The notes beneath the pieces were generated by a model. The model did no database searches and was not told the origin of the DNA. It saw nothing but the letters and a program-made list of their open reading frames with translations. This document shows positions 8,844 to 17,605 of a DNA stretch of 64,000 nucleotides, piece by piece. Source of the DNA: an uncultured Mediterraneibacter sp. (GTDB lineage Bacteria; Bacillota; Clostridia; Lachnospirales; Lachnospiraceae); contig CAKRDD010000010.1 in the NCBI GenBank assembly GCA_934309345.1, positions 1 through 64,000 on the forward strand, read 5' to 3'. The translations under genes were made by a program, and so were the position numbers. The first letter of the stretch is position 1, and every line of letters begins with the position of its first letter.

Positions 8844-10264
8844 TTTTCTTTCACCTCTTCTTTCTTCTTATTTTTTTGAACTTGTTCCTTTACTTGTCCG
8901 GCTGGTTTATAAAAAAATGGATACGACTCTTCCTCTCGTTTGATACGTTTTATAATCTTTTTTTCCTGCCGGATATACTGTAAATCTTCTTCAATCTGTT
9001 TTGCTGCATCACCTCCTTTCAAAACCGCATCTGGCAGATTCTGTTCCAGTTTCTCAATCTCATCCAGTACTTGTTCGAAGATCTCATCTGAATCTGGAAT
9101 CTTCTTCAATTTTTCCTGCAACTGTTGATATCTTAAATAGGTTTCATCCTCCTTCAGAAAATCTGTACTATATTTTTGATTGTTTAAAGCCTTCTCTTCC
9201 TCTATCACTTTTGCTTCTCTAACTAATAACTCCTCATAGGATCTTAAATTATGCTGATTCAAATAAAGAATATTTTCATATAACTGATCGATCTGTAACA
9301 ATGTCGTTCTCACATCCCTGTAATCTACTGCAAAAGGATTCTTCACGTTATGATAACGAAAAGTAACAAAATACCATTTTCGAATTCGCTTTTTCTGGAA
9401 TTCTATAGTTAGACCACCAAAAGCAGCTTTTGGAATTTTATAAGAACGTAATCTTGGACTTTTCGGATGATGCTGAATAAACTTTTCTTTTTCAATCCTT
9501 GTTAGAATGTCTGCATAACTATATCCTTCCCCTAATTTATAACTTCGCCAGGCCCTCTTTTGTTCTTCCGCTCGGAACGCAAAATAGATTCCATGTTTCT
9601 GAGAATTTCCCTTTCGGACGTGATAACCAATCTTTTCCATATTTTGAAGAAATTCTGCTTCATTGTTGGAGATCGATATAATATAATCAATGTCAGCGCG
9701 TATGATTTTTTTCCAGTTTGGCTTTCCTTTTTTCTCTGCTTCCCACTGTGCATAGGATTTTCCTTTTCTATTTTCCCGGTCGAATTCTAGTGTGGGCAGT
9801 CCGTTATTTTCACAAATCTTATCTGTAATCGGCTGAATCTTTTTTTCCCAGTCTCCATTTATATAGCGGTATTTATATCCAGTCATCCTGTTCACGGAAT
9901 TAAAAACAATATGCCCATGCATATGATTGTGATCATTGTGAATAGAAAAAATATAATCAAACTTATCACCTAAGTATTCTTCACAGAATTCTTTAAGTAT
10001 CTGGTATGCAGCTGCTTCTGTTGCTTCACCCGGTTTGAAACTGATTACAAAGTGGTATCCCTGTCTTCCCTCTAATTTATCCCAATCCATTTTTGTATCC
10101 ATCATGGTCTGATAAACTTCTTCTGAAGTCATCCCAGCATTTCCGCCGATCCACTTTCCTGCTTCTGTTTTTTTCGGATTCATAATATAGCGGATAGAAT
10201 TCTTTAAGTGTCTACTCCCTCCCATCTTTCCCTGTTTGATGTTCATCAGCTTTGTGATTGCCAT
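8819..10264 (-). CDS. MOBP-type relaxase (MobA/VirD2 family)
   Basis: 481 residues. The N-terminal relaxase domain has the family's opening (MNIKQGKMGGSRHLKNSIRY), GYHFVISFKPGE, and motif III HNDHNHMHGHIVF (three metal-binding histidines). The catalytic tyrosine is probably among the N-terminal YI/Y residues (RYIMNP). The C-terminal half is basic and helical. It would nick at oriT and pilot the strand through VirD4. It overlaps mobC by 53 bases upstream and the coiled-coil gene downstream. GAGGAAGATC precedes the ATG. A candidate oriT lies about 1.3 kb upstream, next to the operon's first gene. Confidence 0.93.
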   Translation of the reverse strand: MAITKLMNIKQGKMGGSRHLKNSIRYIMNPKKTEAGKWIGGNAGMTSEEVYQTMMDTKMDWDKLEGRQGYHFVISFKPGEATEAAAYQILKEFCEEYLGDKFDYIFSIHNDHNHMHGHIVFNSVNRMTGYKYRYINGDWEKKIQPITDKICENNGLPTLEFDRENRKGKSYAQWEAEKKGKPNWKKIIRADIDYIISISNNEAEFLQNMEKIGYHVRKGNSQKHGIYFAFRAEEQKRAWRSYKLGEGYSYADILTRIEKEKFIQHHPKSPRLRSYKIPKAAFGGLTIEFQKKRIRKWYFVTFRYHNVKNPFAVDYRDVRTTLLQIDQLYENILYLNQHNLRSYEELLVREAKVIEEEKALNNQKYSTDFLKEDETYLRYQQLQEKLKKIPDSDEIFEQVLDEIEKLEQNLPDAVLKGGDAAKQIEEDLQYIRQEKKIIKRIKREEESYPFFYKPAGQVKEQVQKNKKKEEVKEKWQTTKSI

Positions 10265-10625
10265 GATCTTCCTCCAGTTTTTCTATTAGTTTTTGAACTT
10301 CCTCTTCCACCTGATTTAAACTTTTCTGTAAATAAAAAACGGAATCATGACCTTGGTAACCGCTATTGATTTTTGCAGTTACCTGATTAATGTTGACTCC
10401 GATTTTTCTTACTTGATATGTTAAGTTTTTCAGTTCCCGGTAATACCGAACTTCTTCTACCTCTTTTCGAAATAATGTATCGCGAACATATGCTGCAATA
10501 TTTACTCTTCCCTCTTTTGTTCCATACTTAAATTTCCACACATCCTTTTCTTGAATCCTTTGTTCTAAAAGTTGGCGTTCCTCCTCCGTAAAACGAATCG
10601 TATAAACATGATTTCTCTGACTCAT
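10212..10625 (-). CDS. mobC: MobC-like relaxosome accessory protein
   Basis: 137 residues with an N-terminal ribbon-helix-helix-like segment (YTIRFTEEERQLLEQRIQEK) and the MobC hallmark RKIGVNINQVTAKINSG, then a coiled helix. MobC proteins bind oriT and help the relaxase melt and nick DNA. Its start overlaps the upstream gene by 4 bases and its end overlaps the relaxase by 53, the common MobC-MobA arrangement. Confidence 0.88.
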   Translation of the reverse strand: MSQRNHVYTIRFTEEERQLLEQRIQEKDVWKFKYGTKEGRVNIAAYVRDTLFRKEVEEVRYYRELKNLTYQVRKIGVNINQVTAKINSGYQGHDSVFYLQKSLNQVEEEVQKLIEKLEEDHGNHKADEHQTGKDGRE

Positions 10626-11005
10626 ACTTGATTTCCATCAAACATATACGAATGTTCCTCTGCGGTTTCCTGTGTACCGAAATTCGGTACATTCGTTTCT
10701 GTTGCTCCATTAATTTCTTCAGATTCTTCCAAGGCGATCTCCATTTCAAGAGAAAAATCTTCTTTGTTTTTTTCCAAAAGTTTCAGGAAGGCATCCATAT
10801 TTTTCTCATTGATTTCTCCAAAGCTTTCCTGCACTGCCTGTAAAATTTTTCCTTCTTTTTCCTTCTGCATTTTCTGTTCTAGTTCTTTTTTCTTTAATAA
10901 AAGTTTTTTCTTTTTCTCATCGTACTCCTCCATAAATTGTTCTTTTTTTCTTTCCAGTTTTTCCTGGTCATGAATTATTTTTTCCAATTGTTCCTGCATA
11001 CCCAT
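10622..11005 (-). CDS. Coiled-coil protein of the relaxosome operon
   Basis: 127 residues. Residues 1-75 are an almost uninterrupted charged coiled coil (KLERKKEQFMEEYDEKKKK...), followed by an acidic tail carrying a palindrome copy as NVPNFGT. AAAGGAGAAACAAGAA precedes the ATG. It lies between the ribbon-helix-helix gene and mobC. Function unknown; an oriT-complex or filament role is a guess. Confidence 0.6.
   Translation of the reverse strand: MGMQEQLEKIIHDQEKLERKKEQFMEEYDEKKKKLLLKKKELEQKMQKEKEGKILQAVQESFGEINEKNMDAFLKLLEKNKEDFSLEMEIALEESEEINGATETNVPNFGTQETAEEHSYMFDGNQV
10674..10690. repeat. 17-bp palindrome, copy 6 (perfect)
   Basis: GTACCGAAATTCGGTAC inside the 3' end of the coiled-coil gene (VPNFGT), 48 bases upstream of the mobC start. 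Confidence 0.95.
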
Positions 11006-11078
11006 TTCTTGTTTCTCCTTTCCAAATCCGTGTCCTCAAAACTCTTCTTTACAGATTTTATTATTTTGATTTACTCGT

Positions 11079-11315
11079 TTAATAAAAAGCTGGACTTTCA
11101 TCATCTTCTTTTTTTTGCAATTCCTGGCGAATTAATGATCCCAGTTCATCCAACTGCGTAAAAACTTTATATAATAGTTCTTGTTCATCTTCCGTCGAGG
11201 CAGCAATTTTGGCTTCGATAAAATCTGATGCTGTTGGATATTTCTTTCGATCCCGATTCTCTACTAACTTAATCGCTTCTTCTGAAAGTCTATAAGTTCT
11301 TTTTAGCTTGTCCAT
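11079..11315 (-). CDS. Ribbon-helix-helix DNA-binding protein
   Basis: 78 residues. The N terminus KLKRTYRLSEEAIKLVENRD followed by YPTASDFIEAKIAA is a classic ribbon-helix-helix pattern (one beta strand, two helices, with the TASDFIEAKI second helix). A short C-terminal helix follows. AAGGAGAAGATGAAAGA precedes the ATG. It is the first gene of the relaxosome operon, and an array of at least eleven GTATGGC/ATATGGC heptads starts 34 bases upstream of its start. By analogy with omega, ParG and Arc-type proteins it probably binds that array, as autoregulator, centromere-binding protein or oriT accessory. Confidence 0.78.
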   Translation of the reverse strand: MDKLKRTYRLSEEAIKLVENRDRKKYPTASDFIEAKIAASTEDEQELLYKVFTQLDELGSLIRQELQKKEDDESPAFY

Positions 11316-11348
11316 TCTTTCATCTTCTCCTTCTTCTTTTTGTAACCC

Positions 11349-11591
11349 TATGGCAATTTTTCCAGCCCGTATGGTACATCAGATGGCAATTGTATGGCTG
11401 TACCACCATTCGGTATGGCAAATTGTATGGCATCCGTCATTTTGTATGGCTTTTCTGACAGCTCGTATGGCAAATCGTATGGCTTTCGCTATTTTGTATG
11501 GCTTTTCTTGCCATCTTATATGGCAAACCATATGGCCAGCTCCTTTTTTCGTATACAAAGTGTATGTTTTTTGTATGGCAACTTGTATGGC
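11349..11591. repeat. GTATGGC heptad array (operator, centromere or oriT enhancer candidate)
   Basis: GTATGGC starts at 11392, 11413, 11425, 11444, 11465, 11477, 11496, 11573 and 11585. ATATGGC starts at 11518 and 11530, and degenerate copies lie near 11349, 11369 and 11382. Sites come in pairs 12 bases apart (11413/11425, 11465/11477, 11518/11530, 11573/11585), and a 52-base higher-order unit repeats (11413 to 11465 to about 11518). Direct heptads of this size are typical targets of ribbon-helix-helix proteins such as omega of pSM19035, and the RHH gene lies just downstream. No gene is seen between 11316 and 11741. Confidence 0.85.
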
Positions 11592-11598
11592 TCTCCTT

Positions 11599-11671
11599 AA
11601 ATCACTCTAGGTGATTTGCAAGATACGCAAAATGTATTACATTTCACACTCTTGTTAGGGACAATCCCTAA
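11599..11671 (-). other. Candidate oriT region with two inverted repeats
   Basis: AAATCAC (11599-11605) pairs with GTGATTT (11611-11617). TTAGGGA (11655-11661) pairs perfectly with TCCCTAA (11665-11671), followed on the plus strand by GACCC. The stretch lies upstream of the RHH, mobC and relaxase genes and downstream of the secretion operon, where MOBP systems often keep oriT. No nic consensus was identified, so the assignment rests on position and symmetry only. Confidence 0.4.
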
Positions 11672-11741
11672 GACCCTTTTTTATTGTATTTACGTTAATT
11701 ATTGGGTAAAGTATGTTCATTTTCTTTTCTCATCCTTCCTG

Positions 11742-12575
11742 TCACCGTAAAGAAAATCCAAACTGTTTCTCCGCAAGCTGATATGTGATCTGGATCTGCT
11801 TCTTGTCAACCCTTGCTGTGTTGAAGTCTGCTTCAAATATAATCTTTTGATCTTCCTGCACGATTTTATCTGCTGGAATAGAAATCTCTCTTCTCAGCTC
11901 ATTGTTCTCTTCCAGAAATTTTTGCAGTTTAATTTCCAAAGAATTCAAATCTTCTTCTGGAATTTTTCCCTGCAGATTTTCTTTTCCAGATAAAACTACC
12001 GGGATATTTTCCTGTCCTTTTTCTGTCCATTCACTTGGAAGGTACTGCTCTTCCTCCCACAACTTGGTATCCACCGCTTTTGTATCTGCTTCTTTTTGTT
12101 TTAACCATTCTGCAACAGCTGTTTCAGAGTTCTCCTTCGTTTCTGTCCAGAAGAGAAAAAGGTTGTCTTCTTTGTGATACGTGGAAAACAATACATTTCC
12201 ATCTTCCGTTGTGAAATAAAAAGGAATCTGACTCTGTGTTTCATAAATTTCATCTGTACAGGTCAGCTTTTTTGTTGAAGCAAATGCTTCATCCTGCCGC
12301 AAAAAATTCTCCGCTTGTTCTTCTAAGCTTTTTATTTTCTCACCTGAAAAATAGTTTTCCAACAGATTCATATTTTCAAATACAATGTTTTCTAAAGATG
12401 CATCTTCCTTTTTTGCTTCTTCGTTTTCTCTGATTTCTTCCTGCTCCTTCGCCTGTTCTACTGTTTGTTCCTTTGCTTCTTTCTCTGTATTTTTTCTAAT
12501 CAAAATAATTCCAGCACATAAAATTCCAAACACTAAAGCAAGCAAAAGTGCACTGATAACAATTCTTTTCTTCAT
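11742..12575 (-). CDS. Membrane-anchored secretion-system protein, unknown family
   Basis: 277 residues with one N-terminal membrane segment (IVISALLLALVFGILCAGII, about 4-24), a glutamate/lysine-rich stalk (about 28-65) and an extracellular mixed domain of about 200 residues. That layout resembles small bitopic assembly proteins of Gram-positive conjugation channels (TcpC/VirB8-like), but no family motif was recognised. It is the last gene of the secretion operon, 18 bases after the CHAP hydrolase. Confidence 0.55.
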   Translation of the reverse strand: MKKRIVISALLLALVFGILCAGIILIRKNTEKEAKEQTVEQAKEQEEIRENEEAKKEDASLENIVFENMNLLENYFSGEKIKSLEEQAENFLRQDEAFASTKKLTCTDEIYETQSQIPFYFTTEDGNVLFSTYHKEDNLFLFWTETKENSETAVAEWLKQKEADTKAVDTKLWEEEQYLPSEWTEKGQENIPVVLSGKENLQGKIPEEDLNSLEIKLQKFLEENNELRREISIPADKIVQEDQKIIFEADFNTARVDKKQIQITYQLAEKQFGFSLR

Positions 12576-12593
12576 CTTTCTCTCACCATTTCT

Positions 12594-14528
12594 TTAATGA
12601 AAATAGTTATAGCCAAGGTTCACTGCCTTAACAACTCTTGAGTTCCATTCTGGTTTACAGCTTGGCGTTCCCGGATTCGCATGGGATGGATACCACGTAC
12701 TATATTGAACAACAAACTCAACCACACGTTCCCCATTCTGATGTCCATACTGGTTACATCCCGGATCATTTTGATTCTTGATATCTCCAATCACACAATG
12801 TAAGACATCTCCATTTTCCCGGTAAAAATCTACATAATCTCCAACCTGTCCATATAAGGTTGTACAGGCGATCACATATCTTCCATCGATGATTCCAAAT
12901 CCTTCACTGTCATAATGTTCTCCACTTTGTTCCCTTAGCTGATACTGCAGACTTGTCCGACTTGTAATTGTTCTCCATCCCATATAGGTATAAGTTGTTC
13001 CCATTCCTTCCGGGATTTCAATCGTAGTTCCGGCAGGATATTCCGGATTACAATAACCGGTGATGTAGTCACTTCCAATCGCATAACTTCTTGAATGCAC
13101 TGCATCGGAAGTGTTCCCTTCGATCGTAACGACTCTTCCATTTTCTACATACTGCACAATTCCAATATGTGTGTCCTGACCAAATACAATAAAGTCTCCC
13201 GGCTGGGGTGTATATCCTTCCGATGCATAATGAAACCGTCCTTTGTCTGCATAGAACCGATGATACGCTCGAACCGCTGCAGCTTTAGGTACGATTCCTG
13301 AATCAATCAGTCCAGCTTCGTTTGCACACCATGACACAAAGCACGCACACCACGGAGTCACATCTCCATTTACAAATTGGCTCCCCATAACATAGTTCCA
13401 ATACTTTGCTCCACTTGGATTATTCTCTTCCTGCAAAGCGATCTGTACGATTCTTTCACCGCCTCCTGCTATCACTGGAGTGGAAGTGAAGATAGATGCT
13501 ATAATTCCTATGATTGTTGAAATAATCGTGACCACTACAATGATTGGAACTAAGATTGCAAGGATCACTCCAATTACAACTGCAAGAAATGAAAATACTG
13601 CCTGAACCACAACAGCAAGTACGGATAGTAATACTGCACCAACTGCCGCACCGATATATTTTAAAGAAGACGGTACGGAATCCATTTCATGGTTTGTATT
13701 CTTGATTTCTGTCATTTTGGATTCCACATTTCTAATTGCCTGCTCACTTGCCATGGAGCGTTCCTGCATATAATCTTTGAATTTATCAGCTGCTTTTTTC
13801 CCTGCCGTAACAACCAGGCTTCCTCCGGAAGTTACCATGCCAGTTGCAGATGTACCAGAGGCTGCCATATTAGAAGTTACTGTACTGGATGCTGTTGTCA
13901 TATTTGTCCCTACAGTTTCTGTCAGATTTGAAGTTACCATACCGGAGCTTATTTCTGTTCTTGCAGTTCCGTATTCTGCAGAATGGTTTCTTCGTTTCCC
14001 TTGAATAAATTCTTCTTCTGCATTCAGATTCCTCTTTCCCTCGGAACTTCTCTGCTCCAAATCCACAGCTGTTTTCCCTTGTTTCTTATTCAAAAACCAT
14101 CTGTTTTGAAATCTTTTTTGTGGAACTGTAACTGGATTTACAAACAAATTCTCTGTAGTTTTTTCTTCTATTCGATATAGGTCTGTTGTATATCTGAATG
14201 CCACACTTTTTTCTATGGCTTCTGTATCATCCAGCGTTCGACTTAAGATTCCTGTGCGAGACTTCCTTTTCATTTCAGATGCTTTGATGCCCTCTTCGAT
14301 ATATCTTCTTTTCTGTGATTGCGGTAATTGATTCCACTTATGGATCTCTTTATGGTTTAGAAACCGTGTCGGATCAATAGACGCTGATTCTTCCTCTTGT
14401 TCCTCTGGTTCATTTCCCATACTCAGAGCTGTCATATGCTGCTTGGAAGTTTTAACAGATTGCTTTGCAGCATTCAAGGCAAGTGCTGTTGCTTTAAATC
14501 TTCTATCCTCTTTTGCATTGATCCGCAT
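12594..14528 (-). CDS. CHAP-domain cell-wall hydrolase (CD1108 family mobile element protein)
   Basis: 644 residues from ATG 14528; AAAGG sits 9 bases upstream, making it better than the TTG at 14537. The N-terminal half is cytoplasmic and basic. A threonine/serine-rich linker follows, then a long hydrophobic segment near residues 290-350 (GAAVGAVLLSVLAVVVQAVF and onward) and a CHAP peptidase domain with Cys in VTPWCACFVSW and His in DTHIGIVQYV. This is the VirB1-like enzyme that opens peptidoglycan for the conjugation channel. It overlaps or abuts virB4 directly. Confidence 0.88.
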   Translation of the reverse strand: MRINAKEDRRFKATALALNAAKQSVKTSKQHMTALSMGNEPEEQEEESASIDPTRFLNHKEIHKWNQLPQSQKRRYIEEGIKASEMKRKSRTGILSRTLDDTEAIEKSVAFRYTTDLYRIEEKTTENLFVNPVTVPQKRFQNRWFLNKKQGKTAVDLEQRSSEGKRNLNAEEEFIQGKRRNHSAEYGTARTEISSGMVTSNLTETVGTNMTTASSTVTSNMAASGTSATGMVTSGGSLVVTAGKKAADKFKDYMQERSMASEQAIRNVESKMTEIKNTNHEMDSVPSSLKYIGAAVGAVLLSVLAVVVQAVFSFLAVVIGVILAILVPIIVVVTIISTIIGIIASIFTSTPVIAGGGERIVQIALQEENNPSGAKYWNYVMGSQFVNGDVTPWCACFVSWCANEAGLIDSGIVPKAAAVRAYHRFYADKGRFHYASEGYTPQPGDFIVFGQDTHIGIVQYVENGRVVTIEGNTSDAVHSRSYAIGSDYITGYCNPEYPAGTTIEIPEGMGTTYTYMGWRTITSRTSLQYQLREQSGEHYDSEGFGIIDGRYVIACTTLYGQVGDYVDFYRENGDVLHCVIGDIKNQNDPGCNQYGHQNGERVVEFVVQYSTWYPSHANPGTPSCKPEWNSRVVKAVNLGYNYFH

Positions 14529-14529
14529 C

Positions 14530-17193
14530 CTATTCAACCTTTCTGTATCTTCCGTTTACTTCCTTCAGCTTCCCTTTCTTCTCTAATCTCTTTAGATATC
14601 CAAGACAGGTTTCCGTGTCTTGATTAAACAAGCGTTCCACATCTGTTACCGTGATATCCATAATACAGGAAACCTCAAGGATCAGTTCTTCTTCTTTTTC
14701 ACTCAGTACAGAACGTGATTCTGTTTTTTCTGTTGTACCGAATTTCGGTACAGCATCTTCTTCAAAAGATAATATCTTTTGTTCTTTTGCTTTTTCATGG
14801 AAGTTGGTACTATAATTCTTATACAATACGTTTTCTTTGCTAATCAGTGCATCAAACATCACAACCTTTTTATTCCAGACCATAACACCCTCACCGACAT
14901 TTCCGGAAGACAATGCTTTAAATTCCTTTGCACTGAATTCCTGAATTGCAGCAAGGCTCTGTGCATCTACCCCTCCCTGATCTAAGAACGTCTTATAGGA
15001 ACAGTTCTGAAATAATTCGATCAGCGTCTGATTAGACAAGGCTGCTGTTACATTCTGCATTGCCATTGTTACGATTCCACCAAACTTACGGAACGTAATA
15101 ACTGCGTTATTGAGCTGTCTTGCACTTCCCGGTTTCTTAGAGATTACCTGTGTTTCATCAATTACCAGATGCGTTGCTTTCTGAAATTTCTTATTATAAT
15201 CCATACGGATCGACAGATAATGCAGGATCGTAACCATAACCGCTTCCCAGTTATTCTCCGGTACATTTGACATTCCAAAACCGATCATGCGGCGGTTCAG
15301 ACTCACATTGGATGGATGTGCCAGCATATCACAGCTACCGATGGTATATTCTTCCAGACTGTTGTAGATCACACGGATCAGAGCTGAGTCATGCTCATTA
15401 TCAACTCGTTGCAATTCTTTATAAATTTCCTCTCGCAGCCACAAAAGTGTCGGTTGTTTCTTTAGTTTTTTCTGTTCAAACACTTCCTTAAACATGCGTT
15501 CCGTACATCGGCTGATGATTGAGTCATGCTCCTGTGTGACATTGATGTTTTTCATTGCAGCTGCACACAAGGTCTTGGCATATTCCGTCTGTTGTGCGAT
15601 AAATTTTTTCTGCACTGCGACCGAAGAGGTAAACACTTCTTCTGATACTTCAAACCCATTTAGGAAAATGCCGCTTTTTGGTGTCAGATCAAAATAACTT
15701 CCGTTGTCTTTCTCCACAATATCACGGAATTCATTCTGTGGATCTATCAACATAATATCGTCATCTGTTGCAAGCAGTGTCTGTGACAGCTCAGTCAATT
15801 TGATCAGCATAGATTTACCGGAACCGGAAAAACCTACGATAATTCCATGCGGATTCGGCAGTTTCTTTCGATTCCCCACAATGAAATGCTTTGTAGTACG
15901 GTTGAGTCCCATCATCTGTCCACCCGGCTCAATGACATCCTGTGCAAAGAAAGGCTGGAATGCCACAAGGGAAGACGTTAAGAAGAAACGCATATAATCT
16001 ACTTGTCTTCCACCGATCGGAAGTGCCGTATTCCATGCTTTTAACTGTGTATAATCACAGGTTTCTAACACAACACCTTCTCTTTTTCCAATTGACTGCA
16101 TCTCCTTCATACGTTCTGCAAGTTCTTCCTCGTTATGAGCTGTAACAACAACTAACAGATTTAGAAAGAAGCCTTTTTCATCGTTTTCATCAAGCTGATC
16201 GATATAAGTCTCGATCTCATTCTTTTTCTTTTCTCTCGGATAGGAAGCATTAATGGCCGGGATTCCTGCATTTCGCTTCTGTTCGATTTCCTCGGTAATG
16301 GCTCTTTCGTTATTGACCTGTGCATTGATCAGCTTATCATTCACCAGATCTGTTTCAACCGGGGCATAATCCAGTGTAAGGAAAGATGGATAAGATACAT
16401 TGGATAAAGAACGAATAAAACTGTCTGAATCAATTGACTGGCGGTAACGATGCCCGAAAAGAACCGTAACAAAGGTATCTCCCATCACCATAAAGTTGGG
16501 ATGCTGCCGGATACTTCTTGGCAGGATATCATTCTTCCAGTCTTTTTGATGTTTCTTGTGATTGGATAACGGAGTGATATATTCCTGTTGCTCCGGATGA
16601 TTCGGACAAATCAATTTCTGCAGTGATTCAAACCGTTCAAATGCATCCAGCTTTTCAATGCGGCTCCCCCATCCTGCAAATGCTTCCATGATCGTTGTCT
16701 CAATTGCATTCAAATACACTCTTGCATTGGTTTCATTATCTGCTCTGGTAGTTACAGTTAAATAACGCAGAGTTGTTACATTCGGATTGGTTTCTTGGAT
16801 TCGTTCATCCTGCCACTGTCTGATTCCCTTTGCAATGTCCGGATACTCTGCTTTATTCTTTTCTGCACGAATAGACTCCAAAAACTCTTCCATGCTCTGA
16901 TATTCATTGGCTAATGTGATTTTAAATTCTACATCCATCGAATTTAACCAGAACATCAGATCCATTAAAAATGATTTCTGCTCGCCTACATTTTTATTGA
17001 TGTAATTGATATCCTCAAAAATATAACATCTGTCATAAACCGCCATTTTTTCTTTTGGCTCGATCTTAAAAATCCCATTTTCAAATGCTCTGTCGATCTG
17101 CAGTGACTGCTTTACATTCTTTGGTAGTTTTACGATCGGCATTGTTTTGCTTTTTTTTGACAGAAACAGACTGTTTCCGTTAAAGATTGACAT
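14530..17193 (-). CDS. virB4: VirB4/TraE-family conjugation ATPase
   Basis: 887 residues, typical length. Walker A GFSGSGKS lies near residue 450, Walker B is HLVIDETQVI, and FRKFGGIVTMAMQNVTAAL follows. The N-terminal domain is the usual VirB4 cap. It powers assembly and substrate transfer of the type IV secretion channel. It starts right after the PrgI gene (AGGAAAAGATAA before ATG) and is followed directly by the CHAP hydrolase. Near the C terminus a palindrome copy reads VPKFGT in the linker before a short helical end (ITVTDVERLFNQDTETCLGY). Confidence 0.96.
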   Translation of the reverse strand: MSIFNGNSLFLSKKSKTMPIVKLPKNVKQSLQIDRAFENGIFKIEPKEKMAVYDRCYIFEDINYINKNVGEQKSFLMDLMFWLNSMDVEFKITLANEYQSMEEFLESIRAEKNKAEYPDIAKGIRQWQDERIQETNPNVTTLRYLTVTTRADNETNARVYLNAIETTIMEAFAGWGSRIEKLDAFERFESLQKLICPNHPEQQEYITPLSNHKKHQKDWKNDILPRSIRQHPNFMVMGDTFVTVLFGHRYRQSIDSDSFIRSLSNVSYPSFLTLDYAPVETDLVNDKLINAQVNNERAITEEIEQKRNAGIPAINASYPREKKKNEIETYIDQLDENDEKGFFLNLLVVVTAHNEEELAERMKEMQSIGKREGVVLETCDYTQLKAWNTALPIGGRQVDYMRFFLTSSLVAFQPFFAQDVIEPGGQMMGLNRTTKHFIVGNRKKLPNPHGIIVGFSGSGKSMLIKLTELSQTLLATDDDIMLIDPQNEFRDIVEKDNGSYFDLTPKSGIFLNGFEVSEEVFTSSVAVQKKFIAQQTEYAKTLCAAAMKNINVTQEHDSIISRCTERMFKEVFEQKKLKKQPTLLWLREEIYKELQRVDNEHDSALIRVIYNSLEEYTIGSCDMLAHPSNVSLNRRMIGFGMSNVPENNWEAVMVTILHYLSIRMDYNKKFQKATHLVIDETQVISKKPGSARQLNNAVITFRKFGGIVTMAMQNVTAALSNQTLIELFQNCSYKTFLDQGGVDAQSLAAIQEFSAKEFKALSSGNVGEGVMVWNKKVVMFDALISKENVLYKNYSTNFHEKAKEQKILSFEEDAVPKFGTTEKTESRSVLSEKEEELILEVSCIMDITVTDVERLFNQDTETCLGYLKRLEKKGKLKEVNGRYRKVE
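14735..14751. repeat. 17-bp palindrome, copy 7 (perfect)
   Basis: GTACCGAATTTCGGTAC inside the 3' end of virB4, read as VPKFGT, about 200 bases before the next gene. Confidence 0.95.
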
Positions 17194-17586
17194 TTATCTT
17201 TTCCTCCTTCTTGTAGGTCTTTTTTTCCTCTGTACTTTTTCCTGTTTTGAATCCATAGAAAAGATTCTGTAAGATGAAAAATCTCTTTCTTCCATCTCAT
17301 AAGGAAGCTCCTTTGTCTTCAGATAAAACCACACGTTTTTGATAGATTCAATCCAGGTCTGTCCCTGATGCTTTACCATTGCAAGATAAATGATTGGAAC
17401 CATGAACGGAATTCCTGTATAGATACTAAGATTGATCGCAAGTCCGGTTGTTTTCCACACGGTAAGTGCAATCACTGCAGCAACAAGTAATGCAGCTGCT
17501 CCATATCCCAGTTCCCTTGCGGTAAATCCTTTCCATAATTCGTTTTTGTACTGTTCTTCAAAATCTTTGTTCAAATCTATTTTCAT
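17194..17586 (-). CDS. PrgI family conjugation membrane protein
   Basis: 130 residues from ATG 17586, which has AAGGAG 7 bases upstream (a GTG at 17592 is less likely). Two membrane segments (YGAAALLVAAVIALTVW and about IYTGIPFMVPIIYLAMV) are followed by a basic cytoplasmic tail. PrgI-type proteins precede VirB4 in Gram-positive type IV systems and correspond roughly to VirB3. It is contiguous with virB4. Confidence 0.82.
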   Translation of the reverse strand: MKIDLNKDFEEQYKNELWKGFTARELGYGAAALLVAAVIALTVWKTTGLAINLSIYTGIPFMVPIIYLAMVKHQGQTWIESIKNVWFYLKTKELPYEMEERDFSSYRIFSMDSKQEKVQRKKRPTRRRKR

Positions 17587-17605
17587 ATACACGCTCCTTG
17601 CTCTA

